Assembly: GCA_028717325.1 (NCBI GenBank)
Contig: JAQUOB010000001.1
Span: 1 to 26,026 of the forward strand
DNA length: 26,026 bases
Origin: Candidatus Margulisiibacteriota bacterium
GTDB lineage: Bacteria > Margulisbacteria > WOR-1 > O2-12-FULL-45-9 > XYB2-FULL-48-7
Reading direction: 5' to 3'
Below are positions 1-6,974 of the stretch, in pieces. Below the pieces are notes generated by a model. It did not search any database. It saw nothing but the letters and a program-made list of their open reading frames with translations, and was not told the origin of the DNA. The position numbers were made by a program, and so were the translations under genes. Every line of letters starts with the position of its first letter. Position 1 is the first letter of the stretch.

Positions 1-408
1 GCGGTCCAGATAATTTTGGAGGATGGCCGCGGCCGCCGATTTGTCGATGACCTGGCGGCGTTTTTCGCGGGACAGGCCGGCCTCGATCAGCACCCGCTCC
101 GACTCGACGGTCGTCAGCCGCTCGTCCCAGGCGACGATATTGAGCTTGAACTCTTGTTTCAGGGCCTCGATGAAGGCCAGGACTTTTTCGGCCTGGACGC
201 CGATCGCTCCGGCCATGGTCTTGGGCAGGCCGACGACGATCTCGTCCACGCCGTCGTATTTCTTGATCAGCCTTTTTATTTCCCTGATATCCGGCTCGAA
301 GGTTTCGCCCTTGCCGATCATGGCAATGCCGGTGGCGATGATCCCCAGCGGATCGGAAATAGCGACGCCTATTCTCTTATCTCCAAAATCAATACCCAGT
401 ATTCTCAT
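1..408 (-). CDS. ruvX: Holliday junction resolvase-like RuvX/YqgF, C-terminus cut by window edge
   Basis: This is a YqgF/RuvX-family RNase H-fold protein, thought to act in 16S rRNA 5' end maturation and possibly in Holliday junction resolution. The 136 visible codons start MRILGIDFGDKRIGVAISDP, which carries the first catalytic Asp in GIDFGDKR. They continue with VVGLPKTM and then WDERLTT, which carries later acidic and Arg residues. The family is about 140-150 residues long, so only the last few residues are missing beyond base 1. The start ATG at 408 gives the canonical N terminus. I see no clear Shine-Dalgarno sequence; the upstream DNA is the palindrome pair 421-497. The gene follows alaS, a neighbourhood common in bacteria. 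A long plus-strand ORF over the same bases is a shadow. Confidence 0.93.
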   Translation of the reverse strand, partial: MRILGIDFGDKRIGVAISDPLGIIATGIAMIGKGETFEPDIREIKRLIKKYDGVDEIVVGLPKTMAGAIGVQAEKVLAFIEALKQEFKLNIVAWDERLTTVESERVLIEAGLSREKRRQVIDKSAAAAILQNYLDR

Positions 409-420
409 AGCTTATTAAAC

Positions 421-456
421 TTTGGAAACCTGCGACTAAACGTCGCGGTTTCCAAA
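421..456 (+). repeat. REP-like palindrome, copy 1
   Basis: Outer arms TTTGGAAACC (421-430) and GGTTTCCAAA (447-456) pair perfectly. The inner stem is GCGAC/GTCGC (432-436 with 442-446), the loop is TAAAC, and T431 is a single bulged base. Orientation (+) is defined here by bulge T, then GCGAY, then loop TRAAC. The copy lies between alaS and ruvX, 12 bases upstream of the ruvX start, and is head-to-head with copy 2. Confidence 0.9.
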
Positions 457-497
457 AAACCAGGAACCGCGAAGTTCATTCGCAGGTTCCTGGTTTT
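454..497 (-). terminator. Probable intrinsic terminator after alaS, built from a REP-like palindrome
   Basis: On the minus strand the GC-rich hairpin of palindrome copy 2 is followed directly by T(6), the complement of the A run 454-459. It lies immediately downstream of the alaS stop. A terminator role follows from the structure only. If it works, ruvX needs its own promoter or read-through, and I see no clear promoter for ruvX. Confidence 0.55.
456..497 (-). repeat. REP-like palindrome, copy 2, doubling as alaS terminator
   Basis: The arms AAAACCAGGAACC (456-468) and GGTTCCTGGTTTT (485-497) pair perfectly over 13 bases. The inner stem is GCGAA/TTCGC, the loop is GTTCA and the bulge is A484. 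It is in the orientation opposite to copy 1 and touches it at base 456. On the minus strand it begins two bases after the last base of the alaS stop codon and its descending arm ends in a run of six T, which is the layout of an intrinsic terminator. Confidence 0.9.
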
Positions 498-498
498 A

Positions 499-3189
499 TT
501 ACGTTATCAGCTTTCTTATCGCCTCGAACCCGGCTTTGATCCTGGTCGGATCTTTGCCGCCGCCTTCGACTTTGGTCTCCTTGCCGCCGCCCTTGCCGCC
601 GACCAGGCCGGAGAAAACATCCGCCAGCTTTTTGGCCGACAGCCCTTTTTCGACCAGGTCGGGAGTTACCGTGATCAGATAGACCAGGCGGCCCGGCCAA
701 GTCGAGGCCAGGACCAGGACGCATGATTTTAACTGCTCTTGCACGGTATCGGATACGGTTCGCAGGACGTCCATGTTGTTTTCTTTAAAAACCTTGAACA
801 GCGATTTGACCCCGCCGATCTCTTCCAGCTCGGAGAGATAACTGCCGGCTTCGCTCCTGGCCTTTTTTACTTTGAGCCCTTCGATCTCCTTTTCCGCTTT
901 GGCCACCCGGTCTTTCAGCCAGTCGACCCGGCCGTAGAGATGGTCAAGGAATTTGTTAACGTTGACCGAATCGTGATTATCGATCGCTTTCGCTATCCGC
1001 TCCAGCTCCGTCGGCTCGATCTCGAAGATATTGGTCTCCATGCCTTTTGAACCGCCCAACTGCTCTTTCTCGATCTGTAGCAGACGGTATTTGCGAATCA
1101 TGCCCTCCACTTCGTCGTGCAGTGATTTGACCTTGAAAACGACAAAAACCTTGGCGGTCTGGCCCGCGATCGCTTCGAGCCGGCGCACCCCCGAACCGAG
1201 CGCGCCTTCCGAGATGATCTTGAAAAACTGGATATCGCCCGTCGATTTGACGTGCGTCCCGCCGCAGAGTTCGGTGCTGTAATCATCAACCTTCAAGACC
1301 CTGACCTGGTCGCCGTATTTTTCTCCGAACAGCGCCATCGCGCCCATGGCCACGGCTTCTTTGTACGATTTGCGCAGGACCTCGACTTTGATCTTTTCGG
1401 CGATCTTGCGGTTGACCGCCTGTTCCACCTTTTGCAGTTCTTCGAGCGAGACGGCGTGGAAATGGTTGAAGTCGAACCGGAGTTTTTCCGGACCGACGTA
1501 AGAGCCGGCTTGTTTAACGTGTTCGCCCAACAGGTCGCGCAGCGCCCGGTGCAGGAGATGGGTTGCCGTGTGGTGAGCTTCGGTCGCTTTTCTTTTAGAG
1601 ACATCGATCAGCGCCTTGACCCGGACATCGGTTTTAAGCCCTTTCAATTCATCAACCACGTGCAAAACGATCCCCCGGGGCGAAATGTAAGTGTTCACGA
1701 CCCTGATCTCGTTCTTGTCCCAGGCGAGGATCCCGGTATCGCCCGCCTGCCCCCCGCTCTCGCCGTAAAACGGGGTCTTTTCGAGCACGACCACGTTGTG
1801 CGACGGAAAAACCGCGATCACTTTCGATTCTTCCGCGCTCTTTTCGTAGCCGACAAAATTGGTCGCCGGATAGGCGGCGAGGTCAAGCGCGGTCAGGTCG
1901 GTCTTTTTCTCCGCCGGCTGGCCTTTGCGCGCCCGCTCTCTCTGGGCTTCCATCTCTTTTTCAAAACCGGCCTGGTCGATGTTAATGCCTTTTTCTTTGG
2001 CCAGTTCGACCGTCAGCTCCATCGGAAAGCCGTAGGTGTCGTGCAGTTTAAAGACCTCCGCGCCTGAGATCAGCTTGTCCTCCGCGTGTTTGGCCGCGGT
2101 CTCGGCGAACCATTTCATCCCCTGCTCCAGCGTGGCGAAGAAATTTTCCTCTTCTTCCTTGATCGTCGCGACAATATTATTTTCTTTTTCCGCCAATTGG
2201 GGATAAGCGTCTTTCATATCGGCAATGACTTCGCGGGACAACTCATTGAGGAACGGTTTATCAATGCCCAGCCGCTTGCCGTGGGAAATAGCTCGCCGGA
2301 TCAGCCGCCGCAGGACGTAGCCGCGGCCCAGGTTGGAGGGAAAAACCCCGTCGGAGATCAGGTGCGTGACCGCCCTGATGTGGTCGGCGATGATCCTGAC
2401 CGAAACGGGCGAATCGGCCGATCTTAGCGCCTCGACTTTTTTCATCAGCGGCGCGAACAGGTCGGTCTCGAAATTATCGTCAACGCCCTGCAGGACCGCG
2501 GTTATCCGCTCCAGCCCCATGCCGGTATCGATCCCTTTTTGCTTGAGCGGGACCAGTTCGCCTTTTTCGTTGCGGTTGTAGGAGATAAAGACCAGGTTCC
2601 AGACCTCGAGGAACCGGTCGCAGTCGCAGCCCGGCGAACAGTCGGGCTTGCCGCAGCCCTTGCCCTCTCCCATATCATAATAGATCTCCGAACATGGCCC
2701 GCAGGGGCCGGTCGGGCCGACCGCCCAGAAATTGTTGTCTTCGCCCAGCCGGAAGATGATCTCTTTGGGCAGGCCGATATCCTTGTGCCAGATGTCGTAG
2801 GCCTCATCGTCTTTTTCATAGACCGCGATCTTTAATCTCTGCACCGGTATCTTGAATTCTTTGGTCAACAGCTCCCAGGCGAACTGGATCGCCTCTTTTT
2901 TGAAATAATCGCCGAACGAAAAATTACCGAGCATTTCAAAAAAGGTGTGGTGGCGAGGCGTTACGCCGACATTCTCGACGTCGTTCATCCTCATGCATTT
3001 CTGGACCGTGGTCGCCCTTTTATGGGCCGGTTTTTCCTGGCCCAAAAAGATCGGCTTGAACTGGAGCATGCCCGCCAGCGTTAAAAGGACCGTGGGATCG
3101 GTCGGCACCAGGGGGGATCCGGGCAACACTTTATGGCCCTTGGCCTCAAAGAAGGCCAGGAATTTAGTTCTGATCTCCGAGCTTTGCAT
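499..3189 (-). CDS. alaS: Alanyl-tRNA synthetase
   Basis: This enzyme charges tRNA-Ala with alanine in the cytoplasm. The 896-residue length is normal for the bacterial family (about 870-900). It opens MQSSEIRTKFLAFFEAKGH, the usual AlaS N terminus, followed by class II catalytic motifs including GVTPRHHTFFEMLGNFSFGD. A Cys-rich insertion near residues 165-190 (CGKPDCSPGCDCD) could bind metal. The editing domain shows HHTATHLLH near residue 538 and ELCGGTHV near 641, the conserved HxxxH and CxxxH zinc-site motifs. The C-terminal DHHA1 domain carries GLVGGKGGGK. The start at 3189 overlaps the end of tmk by 26 bases and keeps the conserved N terminus, so translational coupling is likely. The stop lies directly against the palindromic terminator. 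Confidence 0.98.
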   Translation of the reverse strand: MQSSEIRTKFLAFFEAKGHKVLPGSPLVPTDPTVLLTLAGMLQFKPIFLGQEKPAHKRATTVQKCMRMNDVENVGVTPRHHTFFEMLGNFSFGDYFKKEAIQFAWELLTKEFKIPVQRLKIAVYEKDDEAYDIWHKDIGLPKEIIFRLGEDNNFWAVGPTGPCGPCSEIYYDMGEGKGCGKPDCSPGCDCDRFLEVWNLVFISYNRNEKGELVPLKQKGIDTGMGLERITAVLQGVDDNFETDLFAPLMKKVEALRSADSPVSVRIIADHIRAVTHLISDGVFPSNLGRGYVLRRLIRRAISHGKRLGIDKPFLNELSREVIADMKDAYPQLAEKENNIVATIKEEEENFFATLEQGMKWFAETAAKHAEDKLISGAEVFKLHDTYGFPMELTVELAKEKGINIDQAGFEKEMEAQRERARKGQPAEKKTDLTALDLAAYPATNFVGYEKSAEESKVIAVFPSHNVVVLEKTPFYGESGGQAGDTGILAWDKNEIRVVNTYISPRGIVLHVVDELKGLKTDVRVKALIDVSKRKATEAHHTATHLLHRALRDLLGEHVKQAGSYVGPEKLRFDFNHFHAVSLEELQKVEQAVNRKIAEKIKVEVLRKSYKEAVAMGAMALFGEKYGDQVRVLKVDDYSTELCGGTHVKSTGDIQFFKIISEGALGSGVRRLEAIAGQTAKVFVVFKVKSLHDEVEGMIRKYRLLQIEKEQLGGSKGMETNIFEIEPTELERIAKAIDNHDSVNVNKFLDHLYGRVDWLKDRVAKAEKEIEGLKVKKARSEAGSYLSELEEIGGVKSLFKVFKENNMDVLRTVSDTVQEQLKSCVLVLASTWPGRLVYLITVTPDLVEKGLSAKKLADVFSGLVGGKGGGKETKVEGGGKDPTRIKAGFEAIRKLIT

Positions 3190-3784
3190 CGATTGTCTCC
3201 CTTATTTTGTTCTGTATCTCTTCGATCGTTTGATCGTCCGTATTGATGACCACAAACCGCGCGGGATCGTCTTTGGCGATCCGCAGATAACTCTTGCGCA
3301 CTCGCGTATGGAAATCGATCGCTTCCTGCTCGAACCGGTCGGCTTTGCCGTGCTGGGTGGCGCGCTTCAAGCCGATCTCGGGCGAAACATCGAGCAGAAA
3401 CGTCAGGTCGGGCACCAGGCCTTTAGATGAGACCATGTTCAAGTACCTGACCAGGTCTTCGGGCAGGCGCCGGCCGCCGATCTGGTAAGCCAGCGTCGAA
3501 TCGATGAAGCGGTCGGAGATAACGATCTTGTCTTCGTTCAAAGCCGGCAGAATTATCTTGCTGACGTGTTCCGACCGGTCGGCCGCGAAAAGATAAACTT
3601 CCGTCGTCTCATCCAGCACGCTTTCCGGTTTTAACAGCAGCGAGCGGATCTCTTTGCCGACCTGCGTGCCGCCGGGCTCAAAGGTCAGCAGGACGCGCAA
3701 GCCCTTGCCTTCGATATAAGATTTCAATCGCTTGGAATGGGTCGATTTGCCACAACCCTCCGGACCTTCGAACGTAATGAACAT
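3164..3784 (-). CDS. tmk: Thymidylate kinase (dTMP kinase)
   Basis: This enzyme phosphorylates dTMP to dTDP with ATP, a step needed for DNA synthesis. The protein has 206 residues, a normal length. The P-loop GPEGCGKST lies at residues 7-15, the DRFIDSTLAYQ motif (DRY/H-type substrate site) near 90-100, and a LID region with TQHGKADRFE follows the DVSPEIGLKRA strand. The start at 3784 is preceded by a purine-rich AAGGGA site. It follows the lptD-like gene by 21 bases and overlaps alaS by 26, so it probably shares their transcript. Confidence 0.97.
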   Translation of the reverse strand: MFITFEGPEGCGKSTHSKRLKSYIEGKGLRVLLTFEPGGTQVGKEIRSLLLKPESVLDETTEVYLFAADRSEHVSKIILPALNEDKIVISDRFIDSTLAYQIGGRRLPEDLVRYLNMVSSKGLVPDLTFLLDVSPEIGLKRATQHGKADRFEQEAIDFHTRVRKSYLRIAKDDPARFVVINTDDQTIEEIQNKIRETIDAKLGDQN

Positions 3785-3805
3785 AGTTTTTTCCCTTTCC
3801 GCTGA

Positions 3806-5296
3806 TTAAGGTGTGGCTAAACTAAAGCCCAGCATGAATTCATTGCGCAGCGAGCGATAAGTGACCTCTAAATTATAGCAGTGTAATACAAAAAATAAAG
3901 TGTAATCTATGTCCTCGGGTGACCAGTTATCGAGATAATATGAAGCGGCGATCCGGCATTTTGTTTCGCCCAGCTTGAACATTAGATTAGGCGAGAGCTT
4001 GTCCGCCGCTCGAAATCGGTAGAGTTCGTAGTTGAACGGGCTCAAGCCGTCAAAGTAGAGATAGTGCTGGTAGCCGACGCTGAGCGCGAGGTCCCGCGAG
4101 AAGGGCTTGTTGACCTCCAGGCCGAGCGATGGCTTGACCCATTTGGCTCCGCTGGAATAATAGAGCGAGTCCCACAGGAAAAAGGGAGTGATAAAGCCGG
4201 TTGGTGTTTCGGGCAGCCGGCCGTACAACTTGAGCTTGCCGCCGCCGCGGAGCAATCTGGTGTTGCCCTCTTCGGCCACGCGGCCCGCGTCGATCTCGTA
4301 ATCGTATTTCACTTCCGGCCTGATCAAACTGCCGCCGCGCGAATATAGTTGAAGGTTGGGCGTCAGGCTGACCCGCTGGTAATTTATCCTTTCTCGGGAA
4401 GAAAGAGTGACGGCTAATTCGTACTGGCGGTATTGGGGCGAAAGGGAAAAATCGAGCGGCGTTTTTTCCCGCTCCTCGACCTGGTCGCCGAACGACAGAA
4501 TATGCGTTATGCCGCCGAAACTCCTGTCTTTGCCGTTCCAGTTCAGCCGGATATCGCCGGAATTTTGGCCGTTAATTTTGTAGTTTGCCGTCGCGCCCAA
4601 ACCCAGCCCCTTATTGGCGAAATAGCTTAATAAATATGTGCCGTTGAACTCGCGGCGCAGGTTCCAGGCCAGGGTTTCGGTGATGTAGCCGCCGTCTTCG
4701 CTGTTCGAGCCGATGTCCGGAAAAGGGGTCTGTGCCCTCTCCTTGCCGCTGAAATCATAAACATAAGTCGGCATGGGCACGACCGGTATCTTGCCCAGCC
4801 AGAAATAGCCCCAGTAGGCGACCATCCAGCGGTCTTTCGGATATAACGTGATGTCCGCCGCGGTCACGTGATAGTGCGGTCCGGGCAGGTTACAGGTCGT
4901 AAAGTTGGCGCTTTTGAGATCGAATTTTTCGTCGTTAAAATTGAGGGAGCCACCGCCCAGGATGACGCCGCGGTAGAGAAAATTAAACCGGTCGGCCGTG
5001 CCGCGGCGCGCGGCGATATCGTAGTCAAGGGTCTCGCCCTCCAGCGTCGTGCCGTTGTATAAGAAGACAAAGCCCTTATCGGCGTGAAAGGTTTCGGCCG
5101 AAGAGTTATAGATCAGGTGCTGGCCGCGTAAAAGGATGTCCTGGTAATTGACTTCCACCGAGCCGGTCGCTTCGACGCGGTTCTTTTCTTTTTCATACGA
5201 AACCCGGTCCGCGTTTATTGTCAGGTCTTTGATCTGGGCGTAGAGGGGAAAGATTATTAGTAAAGAGAGGCAAACCGCGCTAAGTAACTTCTTCAT
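3806..5296 (-). CDS. lptD: LptD/OstA-like outer-membrane LPS-assembly protein (short form)
   Basis: The protein has 496 residues and a clear signal peptide (MKKLLSAVCLSLLIIFPLYAQ). An OstA/LptA-like beta-jellyroll segment follows at about residues 25-110 (INADRVSYEKEKNRVEATG, with repeated short strands). Next comes an LptD-type block with FTTCNLPGPHYHV and the proline-rich IPVVPMPTYVYDF. From about residue 190 the sequence alternates aromatic and polar residues, as expected for outer-membrane barrel strands, and it ends in a strand-like C terminus. LptD inserts LPS or a similar lipid into the outer leaflet. E. coli LptD is about 780 residues, so the barrel here is shorter. The gene overlaps the end of dnaB by 17 bases. 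Family membership is good; the exact substrate is inferred. Confidence 0.8.
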   Translation of the reverse strand: MKKLLSAVCLSLLIIFPLYAQIKDLTINADRVSYEKEKNRVEATGSVEVNYQDILLRGQHLIYNSSAETFHADKGFVFLYNGTTLEGETLDYDIAARRGTADRFNFLYRGVILGGGSLNFNDEKFDLKSANFTTCNLPGPHYHVTAADITLYPKDRWMVAYWGYFWLGKIPVVPMPTYVYDFSGKERAQTPFPDIGSNSEDGGYITETLAWNLRREFNGTYLLSYFANKGLGLGATANYKINGQNSGDIRLNWNGKDRSFGGITHILSFGDQVEEREKTPLDFSLSPQYRQYELAVTLSSRERINYQRVSLTPNLQLYSRGGSLIRPEVKYDYEIDAGRVAEEGNTRLLRGGGKLKLYGRLPETPTGFITPFFLWDSLYYSSGAKWVKPSLGLEVNKPFSRDLALSVGYQHYLYFDGLSPFNYELYRFRAADKLSPNLMFKLGETKCRIAASYYLDNWSPEDIDYTLFFVLHCYNLEVTYRSLRNEFMLGFSLATP

Positions 5297-6617
5297 AGCG
5301 CGTTTCTTTGCTGCAGAACTTCGCGATCTCCTTGCGGAAAACCAGTTCCACGGTGCCGATCGGGCCGTTTCTCTGCTTGGCGATCATAATTTCGGCAATA
5401 TTGCCGCGATCGGACTGCGGGTTGTAATAATCTTCGCGGTGAATGAACATGACGAGATCGGCCGTCTGCTCGATCTCACCCGATTCGCGCAGGTCGGAAA
5501 GCCGGGGGATCCGGTCCGGCCTCTGCTCCACCGCTCTCGACAGCTGTGACAGGGCGATGACCGGGACATCGAGTTCCCTGGCCAGCGTTTTGAGCGAGCG
5601 GGCGATGTCGGAAATTTCCTGGACGCGATTTTCTATCCGGTTCCGGCCCCTCATCAGCTGTAAATAATCAACGATGACCAGCCCCAGCCCGCGCTCGATC
5701 TTGAGCCGGCGGGCCTTGGCCCTGATCTCCGTGGCGGTGATCGAAGCCGAGTCGTCGATATAAAGCGGCGCTTCGGACAGCTTGCCCAGCGCCCGCGTCA
5801 GCTTTTTCCAGCCGGTATCGGATAAACTGGCTGTCTTGAGACGTTGGGCGTCGACTTCCGCCTCTGAACAGAGCATCCTTTGCGCCAGCTGTTCTTTGCT
5901 CATTTCCAGCGAAAAGATGGCGACCGGGATGTTGTGTTTGATCGCGACCTGCTGGGCGATATTTAAAGCAAAAGCGGTCTTGCCGACCGACGGGCGCGCC
6001 GCGATAATGATCAGGTCGGCGTTCTGGAAACCGGCGGTCAGCTGGTCAAGATCGGGATAACCCGAAGGCGTCCCGGTAATGGCCTCTTTTTTGCCGTAGA
6101 GCGAATCGATCTTATCGAGCACCCGTTTAATGACCGAATCGATCTTGTGGAAGCCCTCGCGGCTGCGCTTCAGGGCGATATCAAAGATGTTCTTTTCCGC
6201 CTCGTCGAGGATCTGGTCGACGTCTTCCGGCTCCGAAAAGGCGGCCGAAACGATCTGGGTGCCGGATTCGATCAGCCGGCGCAAGACATATTTTTCTTCG
6301 ACGATCTTGGCGTAGTGCTCCACGTTGGCGGAGGTCGGCACGGAATTGATCAGGTCGGTCACATAAACGGCCCCGCCGACCGCGTCAAGTTTGCCGGATT
6401 TTCTTAAGGCTTCTGTCACGGTTACCAGGTCGACCGGTTCGCCGCGGTCAAAGAGGTCTAGGATCGCTTCATAGATAAAGCGGTGGGCGTCGCGGTAAAA
6501 GCTGTCGGGCCGGAGCAGTTCGATCACGCGGACGACGGCGTTCTTGTCGAGCAGCATGGAACCGATGACCGATTGTTCGGCGGCTAAGTTTTGCGGGGGA
6601 ATTCTCTCATCGGCCAT
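5280..6617 (-). CDS. dnaB: Replicative DNA helicase DnaB
   Basis: This hexameric helicase unwinds DNA at the replication fork and recruits primase. At 445 residues it has a normal length. The N-terminal helical domain opens with IPPQNLAAEQSVIGSMLLD. The RecA-like C-terminal domain has Walker A ARPSVGKTA near residue 205 and Walker B-type VIVDYLQLM near 311. SREQ-type motifs follow in VPVIALSQLSRAVEQRPDRIP, and no intein is present. The start at 6617 gives the expected N terminus. A good promoter lies so close upstream (6627-6655) that the mRNA would have almost no leader, and no Shine-Dalgarno sequence is visible at a usable distance. Confidence 0.98.
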   Translation of the reverse strand: MADERIPPQNLAAEQSVIGSMLLDKNAVVRVIELLRPDSFYRDAHRFIYEAILDLFDRGEPVDLVTVTEALRKSGKLDAVGGAVYVTDLINSVPTSANVEHYAKIVEEKYVLRRLIESGTQIVSAAFSEPEDVDQILDEAEKNIFDIALKRSREGFHKIDSVIKRVLDKIDSLYGKKEAITGTPSGYPDLDQLTAGFQNADLIIIAARPSVGKTAFALNIAQQVAIKHNIPVAIFSLEMSKEQLAQRMLCSEAEVDAQRLKTASLSDTGWKKLTRALGKLSEAPLYIDDSASITATEIRAKARRLKIERGLGLVIVDYLQLMRGRNRIENRVQEISDIARSLKTLARELDVPVIALSQLSRAVEQRPDRIPRLSDLRESGEIEQTADLVMFIHREDYYNPQSDRGNIAEIMIAKQRNGPIGTVELVFRKEIAKFCSKETRYEEVT

Positions 6618-6626
6618 AGTTTATTA

Positions 6627-6655
6627 ATTTTAACCTTCTTTACTCATTTATTCAA
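6627..6655 (-). promoter_or_regulatory. Sigma70-like promoter for dnaB
   Basis: On the minus strand, -35 TTGAAT (6650-6655) is separated by exactly 17 bases from -10 TAAAAT (6627-6632). The -10 box ends 9 bases before the dnaB ATG, so a start about 7 bases downstream would leave a leader of only 2-3 bases. Seen by eye; not tested. Confidence 0.6.
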
Positions 6656-6670
6656 GAAAAAGATATCTTT

Positions 6671-6719
6671 GAGTCTTAGAGACTTAGAGGCATTTTTTGC
6701 CTCAAAGACTCAAAGTCTC
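6671..6719 (-). terminator. Imperfect hairpin of 8-bp repeats; possible terminator upstream of dnaB
   Basis: The arms 6671-6692 and 6698-6719 pair at about 18 of 22 positions around a T-rich loop. Each arm is built from variants of an 8-base unit (GAGTCTTA, GAGACTTA, and so on). On the minus strand it lies just after the small membrane-peptide gene and is followed within about 15 bases by a small AAAGATATCTTT palindrome and a T run. This suits transcription termination before the dnaB promoter. It may instead simply be a dispersed repeat. Confidence 0.5.
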
Positions 6720-6725
6720 TAAGAA

Positions 6726-6839
6726 TTACTGTCCGAATCCCGGATACTTCGGTGGTTTGTACTGGCCTTTCCAGATCGTTATATAGACCACGACAATAAT
6801 TAATATTATTAAGACCAGGACGCTTTGCGCGAATGACAT
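6726..6839 (-). CDS. Small single-pass membrane peptide (37 aa), unknown function
   Basis: The sequence reads MSFAQSVLVLIILIIVVVY, then TIWKGQYKPPKYPGFGQ and a TAA stop. Residues 7-22 form one strongly hydrophobic helix, and the short tail is basic, aromatic and proline/glycine rich. The ATG at 6839 is preceded by GGAAG with 9 bases of spacing. That purine block lies inside a dispersed repeat. The gene lies between uvrA and dnaB with its own downstream hairpin. I do not recognise a family. The amphipathic layout, a usable ribosome site and a clean stop support a real gene, but its length means chance cannot be ruled out. Confidence 0.5.
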   Translation of the reverse strand: MSFAQSVLVLIILIIVVVYITIWKGQYKPPKYPGFGQ

Positions 6840-6846
6840 TATCTTA

Positions 6847-6974
6847 AACTTCCAACCTCAAACTTCAAACATCCAAACAAATCCCAATTTTTAAGGCCCA
6901 ATGCACAATCTTTTGAATTTGATATTTGATTATTGGTTATTGTTTTGAAGTTGGATGTTGGAGGTTTGAAGTTC
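6847..6974. repeat. Fold-back AACTTCAAACCTCC-type repeat between uvrA and the small peptide gene
   Basis: The left arm reads AACTTCCAACCTCAAACTTC onward. The complement of the right arm (ending at 6974) reads AACTTCAAACCTCCAACATC onward, so the two ends form a long imperfect inverted repeat. The block AAATCCCAATTTTTAA (6889-6904) recurs almost exactly in truB as AAATCCCAATTTCTAA. The uvrA stop codon touches the right edge. The 133 bases 6840-6972 hold no other feature that I can see. Confidence 0.75.

Noticed and set aside
16..726. Plus-strand ORF of 236 codons over ruvX and the alaS 3' end
   Set aside because: It crosses two real minus-strand genes and the palindrome pair; its open frame follows from their composition.
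1252..2067. Plus-strand ORF of 271 codons opposite alaS
   Set aside because: It is a shadow of the alaS reading frame, with an aromatic- and Asp-rich antisense composition and no family motifs.
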